Below, in pieces: positions 34,542 to 43,477 of a stretch of 64,000 bases of DNA (the first letter of the stretch is position 1; each line of letters opens with the position of its first letter). The stretch is taken from assembly GCA_002314445.1 (NCBI GenBank), contig DCFX01000081.1:58983-122982 (forward strand), read 5' to 3'. This DNA comes from Treponema sp. UBA1793. Lineage in GTDB: Bacteria > Spirochaetota > Spirochaetia > Treponematales > Treponemataceae. Under the pieces are notes generated by a model. It searched no databases and was not told the DNA's origin. It saw nothing but the letters and a program-made list of their open reading frames with translations. The translations under genes and the position numbers were made by a program.

Positions 34542-35132
34542 TCAAAAATACGTACGATATCCAACAGCGAACGCCCCATAGCCGGACGAAAGAACATCTG
34601 CATAATTTCCGCTGTCGTACCCAACAGGGAAAAATCCGCCGCCACCGTATTCAATGAAGAATGACTGCCTCTCCATAAACTGCAGCTCAAATCCGCCACC
34701 TCCGCCGATATCGGCCAGAAACGGGCTGTGGAAGAAATTCTTACCATCAGCGCCCACAAATCCGAATTCGGCATTCACGACCCCGTACGGAATGATAACA
34801 AACAATACCCTGCCATCGCTTTTTACGATATACCGTCCCCCAACCCGGAACTTGTTACCGATGCTCATTTCTCCAAAAGAAGTTCCGGAATCCGTCCGTC
34901 CGCCGTATCCGTTTAACGTGATATAATCACTCATAACCATATTTCCGGTATAGACGGGGAATCCGACTTCCATAGAACCTCCAGAGCGGATTCTGTCCAT
35001 ACGCCATAATCCCGAAACTGAAATGCCGCTTTTAAAATCCGTGCCGGCGGTTTTATTTTCCTGCGCGGAAACAGCGGTACATCCTATTACAACAGCAAAT
35101 GCAAGAGCCGCAAGTATTTTCCCTGTCTTCAT
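34542..35132 (-). CDS. Small outer-membrane beta-barrel protein
   Basis: The start is set at the ATG at 35132, 5 nt after GGGAGG. The protein has 196 aa. The signal peptide ends in VSAQE. The mature chain has alternating beta strands (GGRYIVKSDGRVLFVIIPYGVV, GGGGFELQFMERQSFFIEYGG) and ends in VGYRTYF with terminal Phe, the usual outer-membrane insertion signal. It is likely an eight-stranded barrel. It lies just upstream of the LytTR/DUF3021 pair, so may belong to their regulon. Confidence 0.7.
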   Translation of the reverse strand: MKTGKILAALAFAVVIGCTAVSAQENKTAGTDFKSGISVSGLWRMDRIRSGGSMEVGFPVYTGNMVMSDYITLNGYGGRTDSGTSFGEMSIGNKFRVGGRYIVKSDGRVLFVIIPYGVVNAEFGFVGADGKNFFHSPFLADIGGGGGFELQFMERQSFFIEYGGGGFFPVGYDSGNYADVLSSGYGAFAVGYRTYF

Positions 35133-35276
35133 ACATACCTCCCTGATTTTATGCATCAAATCTGCAACTGGAACTATATACGGTTGCAGTATCAGTTTCA
35201 GTACTTTTATGACAGACGGTATAAAATCAGGGATAAACGGTATGTTTTAAAATTTTTTTTTGATATACTTGATTCT

Positions 35277-35819
35277 ATGAAATACTACAGAAAACTTTGC
35301 GGAAAACATATCTATCTTTCTCCGATAAACGCTGAAGATGCCGAACAGTATGTCAGCTGGCTTAACAATCCAGAAGTGACAGACAGGCTCGGACAAACAG
35401 CAAATGTCACAAGCCTTGAAAGTGAAAAAGAATGGATTACCAAAAACAGTTCGGAAAAAACATTTGCAATTGTATCGAACGACACCGATTCGCTCATCGG
35501 AAACTGCGGATTCAACTGGACTGACCCCGTAAAACGCTCCGGTGAAATTGGTATATTCATCGGTGATAAAGAAAACCGCGGGAAGGGGTACGGCACGGAA
35601 GCAGTCAATCTTCTGCTTGAATTCGGTTTTAACGCACTGAACCTTCACAGCATATGTCTTTCCTGTTTTTCTTTTAACGGGCAGGCAGCAGCATGTTACA
35701 AGAAATGCGGATTCAGGGAAGCCGGCAGAAAGCGGGAAGCATCATTCTGCAACGGGAAATACTGTGACGTCATCATAATGGATATCCTTGAGGATGAATT
35801 CAGAAAAGAGAGGAATTAG
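35277..35819 (+). CDS. GNAT-family N-acetyltransferase
   Basis: The start is at the ATG at 35277, which begins MKYYRKLCGKHIYLSPI; the longer frame has no conserved sequence. The protein has 180 aa. It has a RimJ/RimL-type pattern: YVSWLNNPEVTDRL, IGNCGFNWTD, the acetyl-CoA loop ENRGKGYGTEAVNLLLEFGF, and YKKCGFREAGRKREA. A TATACT hexamer stands 7 nt before the ATG with no ribosome site. The substrate is unknown. Confidence 0.85.
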   Translation: MKYYRKLCGKHIYLSPINAEDAEQYVSWLNNPEVTDRLGQTANVTSLESEKEWITKNSSEKTFAIVSNDTDSLIGNCGFNWTDPVKRSGEIGIFIGDKENRGKGYGTEAVNLLLEFGFNALNLHSICLSCFSFNGQAAACYKKCGFREAGRKREASFCNGKYCDVIIMDILEDEFRKERN

Positions 35820-35858
35820 ACCTTTTTAATTTCTCTTGTTCTTTCTTCTATATTATTC

Positions 35859-35864
35859 TATAAT
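35859..35864 (+). promoter_or_regulatory. -10 box of the GGDEF-EAL gene, probably leaderless
   Basis: TTGTTC (35836-35841), 17 bp, then consensus TATAAT (35859-35864) and 11 nt to the ATG at 35876. The predicted leader is at most a few nucleotides and no Shine-Dalgarno is present. Confidence 0.5.
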
Positions 35865-35875
35865 TATCCCCATCT

Positions 35876-38374
35876 ATGCTGGTAAAGGGTGTGCATAAAA
35901 AGCTTATATTGTGCGTCATTTTGTTTATCTTGGCTGTTTTGCTCATCATATACACCGGCAGCAATCTGTCTCAAAAGAAAACAGCTACAATCCCTTCATC
36001 CTCTGCATATTATCCGCAGAAACAGATACTTTTTATAAGTTCATACGGTGAATGCCGCAAATCAGTAGGTTTCCAAAAGCGCGGCATATATGAAGTTTTT
36101 GATAAAAAAAATATACATCTCGACATTGAATATATGGATATGGATCACTACGATACAGCCGAAAACGAGAACCTGTTCTATCAAATGCTGAGTTACAAGC
36201 TGCATCATCACGACAAATATGATGCAATCCTCCTCGGCGACGACGCAGCGCTGCATTTTGCAGAAAAATACCAGGATGAACTGTTTCAGAACATTCCGAT
36301 GGTCTTTTTCTGTGTCAACGACATCGATGACGCACGGGAGGCAGGTAAAAATCCGTACATTACCGGAATCATTGAAGAATTCAGTCTAAGGGAGACTGTC
36401 GATATTGCCGCAAAGTTTCATACTGACGCAAAAAATGTCATCGCCATATATGACAATTCTCTCACCGGTACCGGGGATCAAAAGCAGTTTTTTGCACTAA
36501 AAGACAGCTACCCGGAATATACCTTTTCCGGAATCAATTCGTCAGAATGTACATATACAGAAATTGCCCAAAAACTGGAATCAATCCCGAACGACAGCAT
36601 CGTCATCTATCTGGACAGTCTGGAAAATGCTGAAAACAAATATTATTCCGTTTCGGACAGTGTGCGGTATATCACCGGACACTGCCCCATACCAGTTTAC
36701 AGTTCTTCCTTTAAAGGTATGGGCCAGGGACTGACAGGCGGAAAATTATTTTCCTTTTTGAATGCAGGCCGTTCTGCAGCCTCCCTCGTTATTACAATTC
36801 TTAATGGGACACCTGTTGCAGATATTCCCGTCACAACAAAAGATGAAAGCCTGTATTGTTTTGACTATTCCGTTTTAAAAAAGTACAACATCAGTATGGC
36901 CCGGGTTCCCCGAAATGCCCGCATAATAAATAAATCTCCGACATTTCTGGGACAGTATAAGACAGTTCTGCTTCCCTCCGCCGGCGTACTGGCTCTTATG
37001 CTGCTCATACTTATCATCGTTCTCATGGACAATCTCCATACGAAGCGGTTCGCGTATGCGCTGCAAAGCTACAACCTCCAATTAAAGGAAAAAGAAGAGC
37101 AGATTTTCTATCAGACGAAACATGATTATCTGACGGGACTGCCGAACAGACAGGATGCAATAAAAACGCTTTCGTCAATGATTGCCGAATCAAAATCTGT
37201 CACCATTATGCTTATGGATATTGACGACTTTAAGGAAATCAACGATTCGGAGGGACACGCCTGCGGAGATGCAATTTTAGTCGAAGCAGGACAGCGGTTT
37301 TCAAAGCTTATACATGACGAAAATATTTACGCATCCCGTTCAGGAGGAGACGAGTTCCTCCTTCTTACGAAAGAAACAGAGACAGACAGTATAAACTCCC
37401 TGCTTAATAAAATCAAAAAACTTTTTGATAAACCTGTCATGTTCAACAGAAAAGAACATTATCTGAAAATAAGTATCGGCATTGCAAGTTCGGACAGCTG
37501 TACTGCAAAAACAAGCGAGCTTATAGGCAACGCAGATCTCGCAATGTTTTCTGCCAAAAAGTCGGGTAAAAACACATATGTTTATTATGACTCGGTCATG
37601 AAAACACAATTTATTCAAAAGAAACAAATAGAAACAATACTGAGCGAAGCATGCAGAAATGACGGTTTTAGCGTTTTGTACCAGCCGCAGGTCGATCCGG
37701 CTACAGGCAGAACGCATTGTTTTGAAGCGCTTGTCCGGCTGAAGGATAATCCCATGGCTCCCGGTCTGTTCATTCCTGTTGCAGAAGAAACAGATCTTAT
37801 CCTGGCCATAGGACGGATTGTAACCGAAAAAGTGATTACTCAGATGGTAGAATGGAGAAAACACGGATTTGAGCTCCATCCCGTATCAATCAATTTCTCA
37901 AGTAAACAGATACGCGACCGTGAATATGTAAACTATTTGAAATCATTGCTCGACATATACAATATTTCGCCAGGTCTTATTGAAATTGAAATTACCGAAA
38001 GCATACTGCTCGCTCATAACGCAAACGCCATGAAATTATTCGCAGACTTCACCGCGATTGGCGTTAATCTTGCACTGGACGATTTCGGCACCGGCTATTC
38101 ATCAATAAACTATCTTACGTACATTCCGGTCAGAAAAATAAAACTTGACAAATCATTTATAGACACTTATCTGCATGAAGGAAAAGATGCAGTCATAGAC
38201 AATATCATCAGACTTTCCCATTGCCTTGGCCTGAAAATTACCGTAGAAGGGATTGAAAAAAAAGAGCAGTGCAGCAGGCTTAAAGATTTCTCATGCGATT
38301 ACATACAAGGTTATTATTTCAGTGCTCCTGTAACAGGCGGTGAAATAGAGCAAGCCCGGGACACATATAATTAA
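35876..38374 (+). CDS. Membrane GGDEF-EAL protein with periplasmic ABC-substrate-binding-like sensor
   Basis: The protein has 832 aa. TM1 (about 8-26) and TM2 (about 363-386) enclose a periplasmic domain like the ABC_sub_bind (TrpX-like) fold: ILFISSYGECRKS, KYDAILLGDDAALHF and IPMVFFCVNDIDD. The GGDEF domain (about 415-575) has an intact SGGDEFLLL but no RxxD inhibitory site before it. The EAL domain (about 585-830) has FEALVRL, INFSS, EITES, LDDFGTGYSS, KLDKSFI and VEGIE, all catalytic positions present. It may both make and break cyclic-di-GMP in response to a small ligand. Confidence 0.9.
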   Translation: MLVKGVHKKLILCVILFILAVLLIIYTGSNLSQKKTATIPSSSAYYPQKQILFISSYGECRKSVGFQKRGIYEVFDKKNIHLDIEYMDMDHYDTAENENLFYQMLSYKLHHHDKYDAILLGDDAALHFAEKYQDELFQNIPMVFFCVNDIDDAREAGKNPYITGIIEEFSLRETVDIAAKFHTDAKNVIAIYDNSLTGTGDQKQFFALKDSYPEYTFSGINSSECTYTEIAQKLESIPNDSIVIYLDSLENAENKYYSVSDSVRYITGHCPIPVYSSSFKGMGQGLTGGKLFSFLNAGRSAASLVITILNGTPVADIPVTTKDESLYCFDYSVLKKYNISMARVPRNARIINKSPTFLGQYKTVLLPSAGVLALMLLILIIVLMDNLHTKRFAYALQSYNLQLKEKEEQIFYQTKHDYLTGLPNRQDAIKTLSSMIAESKSVTIMLMDIDDFKEINDSEGHACGDAILVEAGQRFSKLIHDENIYASRSGGDEFLLLTKETETDSINSLLNKIKKLFDKPVMFNRKEHYLKISIGIASSDSCTAKTSELIGNADLAMFSAKKSGKNTYVYYDSVMKTQFIQKKQIETILSEACRNDGFSVLYQPQVDPATGRTHCFEALVRLKDNPMAPGLFIPVAEETDLILAIGRIVTEKVITQMVEWRKHGFELHPVSINFSSKQIRDREYVNYLKSLLDIYNISPGLIEIEITESILLAHNANAMKLFADFTAIGVNLALDDFGTGYSSINYLTYIPVRKIKLDKSFIDTYLHEGKDAVIDNIIRLSHCLGLKITVEGIEKKEQCSRLKDFSCDYIQGYYFSAPVTGGEIEQARDTYN

Positions 38375-38500
38375 TTTTTGTGTAACTAATTTTATATAAT
38401 ACGAAATAATTTTTTGTTAATAGGTTTCATATATATGTTTACGATTGTTTATATTAATAGATATATTAAAAATGGGATGAATTGACTCATGAGGTACGTA

Positions 38501-40582
38501 ATGAATCACAAAAAAACAAAGAGCCTGATTTTTCAGCTTTCACTATGGCAGGGGCTGCTGGTTCTAATTCTTTTTATCGCCATGGCAGTGCTCTCGATTT
38601 CTCTGGTATCAAACGGCACGAAAGGTGACTACAAAGATACGATGGACAGTATGATACCAATTTTTGCAGATACCGTTAATTTATGGACTGAACAATTCGT
38701 CAATGAAGTCCATATGTATACACAAGCCGACATTGTTAAGACCGGTTCCACAGACGAAATAACCGCATGGCTTAGAAGTATTGCAAACCGCCGCTCGGAA
38801 AAATTCAGCAGTGTTTTCTTTTGTACACCGGACGGCATAGCGCACAGCGGGCTGGGGGATGACGTCGATATTTCCGACCGCGACTATTTTAAAGCCATAA
38901 TGAAAGACGGAACAGATGTTTATATTACAAACCAGATGCAGTCAAGACTGCTCAACACGGCGGTTTTTGAAGTATGCGTTGCAGCATACAACAATAAAAA
39001 TCAGAAAATAGGTTTTTTTGCAGGTGTTGTCAAAACAGACCTCCTCCAGCAGTTTGTCATGAAAACAAAAATCGGAAAGAGCGGCAATCTGTTTATTATC
39101 GACGGAACAGGAACGGTTCTGGCTTATCCTGACACAAAAATCCTGCAGTCTGATCTGACTCAGAATAAAGGAGAAGGAATTGCCGAAGTTGCAAAAGACA
39201 TGATGAGCCGGAAACGCGGCAGAGGTTCAATACGTATAAGCAGCGAAGAACATTCTGCAATTTTCTACGCACCGGTAGCAGGTACCTCATGGTCTGTAGG
39301 GGCTATAATTCCGGAAAGTCAAATCAATGCCACTGCTGACAAATTTGCAAAATTAATTGCAATCGGCTGTATCTTTTTCGGTGTACTGTTTATGGCAGTC
39401 AGCGCACTCCTGATTATACGCCGGATAAAACCTCTGAAAGACGTCGAAAACGCCGTGAAAAAAATATCTTCAGGAAATGCAGACTTAACCCAGAGAATCG
39501 ATCAAAGTTCAAATAATGAAATCGGAGCCGTTGTCCGGGGTGTTAATAATTTTATGGAAAAGCTTCAGTCCATTATAAGCGGTGTGCAGCAGTCAAAAAA
39601 CACACTTGCATCTTCCGGAAGCAAACTCCAGCTCGGTATAGAGGATACATCTTCGGCCATTACACAAATACTCGGCGATATCGACAGCGTAAACGGCGAA
39701 ATACTGAACCAGTCAGCAAGCGTAGAAGAGACAGCAGGAGCGGTGACTGAAATATCACAGAATATCATTTCCCTTGAAAAAATGATAGAAAATCAGGCAT
39801 CAGGTATAAACGAAGGCTCGGCTGCCGTCGAACAGATGATTGCCAACATCGGAACTGTAAACAATTCCGTCGGCAAAATGGCCGCATCATTTGAAGGATT
39901 GCAGGAAAGCGCAGGAACAGGAATCACGCGTCAGGAACACGTAAGCGAGCAGATACAGCTTATCGCCCAACAGTCAGAAATGCTTGAGGATGCTAATGAA
40001 GCAATCGCAAGTATTGCAGAGCAGACGAACCTGCTTGCAATGAACGCAGCAATAGAAGCGGCTCATGCAGGGGAAGCTGGAAAAGGATTCAGCGTAGTTT
40101 CCGACGAAATCAGAAAGCTGTCAGAAACATCAAGCGAACAGTCAAAGACAATCGGTGATCAGCTGAAAAAAATCAATGACTCAATAAAAGCAGTCGTATC
40201 CGCTTCGGATGAATCAGGCGTAGTATTCTCATCGGTAGAAAAAAAGATCAAAGAGACTGATGCACTTGTGAGAAACATACAGAACGCAATGACAGAACAA
40301 CTTGAGGGTTCAAAACAAATCAGCGAAGCGCTCCGTCTTATGAACGACACAACGATGGAAGTAAAGACAGCATCTTCCGAAATGAGTACAGGCCAAAAAG
40401 CAATTCTTGATGAAGTACAGAGGCTTCAGGATGCAACCGCCCAGATGAAGGAAAAAATGGCAGAAATGTCGAAAGGTGCAAAACACATCGGCTCAACAGG
40501 AGAAAAACTCGAAACCGTTTCAAATGACGTCCGTGAGGCAATAAGCAGCATCGGTAGTCAGATAGATCAGTTTAAAGTCTAG
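38501..40582 (+). CDS. Methyl-accepting chemotaxis protein with dCache sensor
   Basis: The start at 38501 follows TGAGG by 6 nt; another ATG at 38489 has poorer spacing. The protein has 693 aa. TM1 (about 10-32), a dCache-like periplasmic domain (about 33-280, with [10 protein letters not shown]), TM2 (about 281-305), a HAMP domain, and a long coiled-coil signalling domain with the hairpin tip [20 protein letters not shown] and [13 protein letters not shown]. There is no C-terminal CheR-binding pentapeptide. It sits next to the cyclic-di-GMP receptor, so both may sense nutrient cues. Confidence 0.9.
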   Translation: MNHKKTKSLIFQLSLWQGLLVLILFIAMAVLSISLVSNGTKGDYKDTMDSMIPIFADTVNLWTEQFVNEVHMYTQADIVKTGSTDEITAWLRSIANRRSEKFSSVFFCTPDGIAHSGLGDDVDISDRDYFKAIMKDGTDVYITNQMQSRLLNTAVFEVCVAAYNNKNQKIGFFAGVVKTDLLQQFVMKTKIGKSGNLFIIDGTGTVLAYPDTKILQSDLTQNKGEGIAEVAKDMMSRKRGRGSIRISSEEHSAIFYAPVAGTSWSVGAIIPESQINATADKFAKLIAIGCIFFGVLFMAVSALLIIRRIKPLKDVENAVKKISSGNADLTQRIDQSSNNEIGAVVRGVNNFMEKLQSIISGVQQSKNTLASSGSKLQLGIEDTSSAITQILGDIDSVNGEILNQSASVEETAGAVTEISQNIISLEKMIENQASGINEGSAAVEQMIANIGTVNNSVGKMAASFEGLQESAGTGITRQEHVSEQIQLIAQQSEMLEDANEAIASIAEQTNLLAMNAAIEAAHAGEAGKGFSVVSDEIRKLSETSSEQSKTIGDQLKKINDSIKAVVSASDESGVVFSSVEKKIKETDALVRNIQNAMTEQLEGSKQISEALRLMNDTTMEVKTASSEMSTGQKAILDEVQRLQDATAQMKEKMAEMSKGAKHIGSTGEKLETVSNDVREAISSIGSQIDQFKV

Positions 40583-40599
40583 AAAACAGGTATGCACCA

Positions 40600-40628
40600 T
40601 TGACACATAAAATGAAATTCGTAATTAT
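40600..40628 (+). promoter_or_regulatory. Promoter of the small Cys-rich gene
   Basis: TTGACA (40600-40605), 17 bp and AATTAT (40623-40628) lie between the chemoreceptor stop and the small gene, so the small gene can be expressed on its own. Confidence 0.5.
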
Positions 40629-40649
40629 CCAGATTATGGAGGAAGTTTT

Positions 40650-40871
40650 ATGGCTCAATGCGAATGTCTTGCAGGTTGCATTTTTTTTAACGACAAAATG
40701 AAGGAACGCCCCGCAATGGGGCAATTGTATAAAAAACAGTTCTGCCTTGAAGGTGACAATGCGCACTGCGCGCGTTACATGGTACGACAGGCGCTGGGAA
40801 AGGAACACGTTCCAACCGACCTGTATCCGAATCAGGTAGACCGTGCGGCACAAATCATAGCTGCAAAATAG
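40650..40871 (+). CDS. Small conserved cysteine-rich protein
   Basis: The protein has 73 aa and starts 7 nt after GGAGG. It has five Cys (C4, C6, C10, C32 and C40) in C-x-C-x3-C and C-x7-C spacing, then LGKEHVPTDLYPNQVDRA. I recall related small proteins in spirochaetes and other anaerobes, but no function is known to me. A metal or Fe-S site is possible from the Cys pattern. It has its own promoter after the chemoreceptor gene. Confidence 0.75.
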   Translation: MAQCECLAGCIFFNDKMKERPAMGQLYKKQFCLEGDNAHCARYMVRQALGKEHVPTDLYPNQVDRAAQIIAAK

Positions 40872-40914
40872 CGTTCTTTAGTACTTTTGTCATAAAAACA
40901 GATCATTTAAACCA

Positions 40915-40943
40915 TTGTTTTTCCATAACAGTGCCCTTATACT
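40915..40943 (+). promoter_or_regulatory. Promoter of the GH31 gene, probably leaderless
   Basis: TTGTTT (40915-40920), 17 bp and TATACT (40938-40943), then 9 nt to the ATG at 40953. No Shine-Dalgarno is present. Confidence 0.5.
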
Positions 40944-40952
40944 GGTACTGTT

Positions 40953-43211
40953 ATGGAAAGAAAATTTCATGCAAAAAAGACCGCAACAGCGGTTTTCATT
41001 TCACTTGTTATGCTTGCCTGCATCTCCGCCGCAGACAGCCTTACCCCGGTCAGCTTCGTCTTCAGCGGCAGCAGCAGCGGCTGGGTCTCTGTAAAGGCAT
41101 CGGTAAAAAACGGCAGCGTACCGGGCAGTAATTTTATGCTGTGCCCGCCGTCCGACGCAAAAAACTTTGTCTTCAACGGACAGAAAGGTGTATGGAAGGA
41201 ATACGCGGTCACAGTTTCGGAAAACGCGTATACGCTGTTCTTTCGCGGAAAAAAAATATATACATCTGAATTTAAAACCGCCCGCAACCGTGTACAGGAA
41301 TACCGGACATGGTATTATGCGGACGATTTTTACGGACTCGGACAGATGTCCCGCTCGCTCAGCCTCAAGAACCAGACATTCATTCTGTACAACATCGCAA
41401 AATACGGAGACCAGACATACGTCGCCGTTCCGTTTTACACGACAGATGAAGGAAGCGCCGTTTATTATAACGCAGCTTCAAAAGACAGTATTATTTTCCC
41501 CGGTCAAAAAAAGGATGCAATTTGTTATCAGTCAGGAACAGGCTGCATAGAAAGTTTTTACAAACAATGCGGTTCAGTAAAAAACGCTGTTTCAGAATTT
41601 TATGCATTCTCCTCATCCGGCTCGCTCCTGCCCCGGTGGGCTTTCGGCTTTATCCAGTCCAAATACGGTTACCGGAATGCAGATGAAGTTAAAAATCTTG
41701 TTACCGGATTTGAAAACAGGAAAATTCCCCTCAGCGCTGTTGTTCTTGATTTATACTGGTTCAAACATATGGGCGACCTTGACTGGAACAGACAGGAATT
41801 TCCCGATCCGGAAGGACTCGATTTATGGCTGGAAAAGAAGGGAATAAAACTTATTGCAATTTCAGAGCCTTTCCTTACGACAGCAAGCAGCCATTATGAT
41901 GATTTCAAAAAACTTGGAATGCTTGGTACAGGAAATGACGGGACCCCCGTAACGTGGCACGACTGGTGGTGTTTCGACGATTCTGCAGGCTCTGTTCTGA
42001 ATCCGCTAGACGATGACGCACAGCGCGAACTTGGAAAAATCTACACGCACATGCTCGACACGGGCATTGACGGATTCTGGACCGATTTGGGCGAACCTGA
42101 AAGCGTACCTTCATCAGTGCTGTTCGACGGAGTGCCTGAATCCGTGTTCCATAATTATTACAATTATTACTGGACAAAAGCCATTCACTCAGGCGTTGCA
42201 GACAACAGGCCGGATTACCGCCAGTTTATACTGTCCCGTTCCGCATATACGGGAAGTTCAGCATACAATGCTTCTACATGGTCGGGGGACGTATCCGTTT
42301 CATTTGAAAGCCTTGCAAAACAGCCGGCGCTCGGCATGGAAGCAGGTATGAGCGGACTGCCGTTCTGGGGAAGCGATGTCGGAGGATTCACACCGGAGCG
42401 GATACAGGAAGAATTGTTCGTCCGCTGGTATCAGTTCGGCGCGTTCACGCCCGTTTTCAGAGCCCACGGTACGGGTTCCCGGGAACCGTGGACTGGAACG
42501 GCAGAAGACTGCAGCATCATCAGTTCCGTCATCCGCACCAGGTACCGGCTGCTTCCGTACATCTACTCGATCGCACACGAAGCCTCTCTGGGCGTGCCGA
42601 TGATGCGTCCTATGATATATGAGTCGGCAAAAGTTCCTGCATCGTATCTTGATACTCAGTATATGTTCGGCCCTGCGATTCTTGTCGCTCCCGTCACAAA
42701 ACCAGCAGCTGATACACCGGTAAAAAACGTCTGGCTTCCGTCTGGCAGCTGGTATAATTTCTATACGCTTGAAAAAACGACCGGAAAGAGGACGGTAACA
42801 GTCCCTGTTGACAGGCAGACTATTCCGGTGTTTGTCAAAGCAGGAGCCGTTATTCCCCTTGATTTAAACACAGACACCGGCGTACCGGGAAACGGAAAGC
42901 AAACGTCCGCCGCCTCAGACCTTGCACTGCTTCTTACTCCGGAAAAAGGCGTAAAGGTGACTTTCATCCTGTATGAAGACGACGGTGTCACAAACAAATA
43001 TCTGCACGGTGCATATACAGAAACAGTATTCGCTCTCAACGGCATGCATCTGTCAGTAAAATACAGCGGCCCTGCCCGCCCGGTAACACTCTGCGTTCCC
43101 TCTTCAGCACCAGTGAGCACTGACGGCTGGACTCCCGCAGTTATCGGAGAATATACAAAAGTATTAAAACGCGTCATCATGCTCTCCGGCAGTGCAGAGT
43201 ATGATTTATGA
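40953..43211 (+). CDS. Secreted GH31 family glycoside hydrolase (alpha-glucosidase-like)
   Basis: The protein has 752 aa. A Sec signal (about 8-27, ending ISAAD) indicates a periplasmic or exported enzyme. The GH31 barrel has AVVLDLYWFKHMGDLDWN, the nucleophile Asp in GFWTDLGEPE, the acid Asp in STWSGDVS, and GLPFWGSDVGGF. PVFRAHGTGSREPW and LLPYIYSIAHE follow. It should release alpha-linked glucose or xylose from oligosaccharides. A sugar ABC transporter follows 266 nt downstream, on a separate promoter after a terminator. Confidence 0.9.
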   Translation: MERKFHAKKTATAVFISLVMLACISAADSLTPVSFVFSGSSSGWVSVKASVKNGSVPGSNFMLCPPSDAKNFVFNGQKGVWKEYAVTVSENAYTLFFRGKKIYTSEFKTARNRVQEYRTWYYADDFYGLGQMSRSLSLKNQTFILYNIAKYGDQTYVAVPFYTTDEGSAVYYNAASKDSIIFPGQKKDAICYQSGTGCIESFYKQCGSVKNAVSEFYAFSSSGSLLPRWAFGFIQSKYGYRNADEVKNLVTGFENRKIPLSAVVLDLYWFKHMGDLDWNRQEFPDPEGLDLWLEKKGIKLIAISEPFLTTASSHYDDFKKLGMLGTGNDGTPVTWHDWWCFDDSAGSVLNPLDDDAQRELGKIYTHMLDTGIDGFWTDLGEPESVPSSVLFDGVPESVFHNYYNYYWTKAIHSGVADNRPDYRQFILSRSAYTGSSAYNASTWSGDVSVSFESLAKQPALGMEAGMSGLPFWGSDVGGFTPERIQEELFVRWYQFGAFTPVFRAHGTGSREPWTGTAEDCSIISSVIRTRYRLLPYIYSIAHEASLGVPMMRPMIYESAKVPASYLDTQYMFGPAILVAPVTKPAADTPVKNVWLPSGSWYNFYTLEKTTGKRTVTVPVDRQTIPVFVKAGAVIPLDLNTDTGVPGNGKQTSAASDLALLLTPEKGVKVTFILYEDDGVTNKYLHGAYTETVFALNGMHLSVKYSGPARPVTLCVPSSAPVSTDGWTPAVIGEYTKVLKRVIMLSGSAEYDL

Positions 43212-43217
43212 ACACGC

Positions 43218-43251
43218 CCTGCATTTTAAAATGCAGGCAGATACCTTTTTT
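43218..43251 (+). terminator. Terminator after GH31
   Basis: CCTGCATTTTAAAATGCAGG (43218-43237) is a perfect palindrome a few bases after the GH31 stop codon. After CAGATACC it is followed by TTTTTT (43246-43251). Confidence 0.55.
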
Positions 43252-43252
43252 C

Positions 43253-43316
43253 TTGACAAAATAAAAAAACAGACAGACAATAATATAAGAACTTGTAATA
43301 CAAGTTCTTATATTAT
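43253..43316 (+). promoter_or_regulatory. Promoter and long palindromic operator of the sugar ABC operon
   Basis: TTGACA (43253-43258) and GACAAT (43276-43281) are spaced by 17 bp. Positions 43280-43295 and 43301-43316 are perfect 16-bp inverted arms around a 5-nt centre, with core CTTGTAATACAAG. The dyad overlaps the start point, so a repressor bound there would block transcription. No cognate regulator gene lies next to it. Confidence 0.55.
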
Positions 43317-43477
43317 GGCCAGAAACTACAACGTTTTCGCTGATAATATACAATACGTCTCCTCATAATTCACTAAATTCAAGCTTATCAAAACTGTGTA
43401 TTGCATATGTTTTGTCGAAAAAAAGCAGCGCGCCATTCTATAGGTTCTCTATATGTCAAACCGCAGGAGGAAAAAAA

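Noticed and set aside
43321..43345. ACAACGTTTTCGC as a LacI/CcpA operator for the ABC operon
   Set aside because: Only one half matches the GAAAACGTTTTC palindromes. The nearby 37-bp dyad is far stronger.
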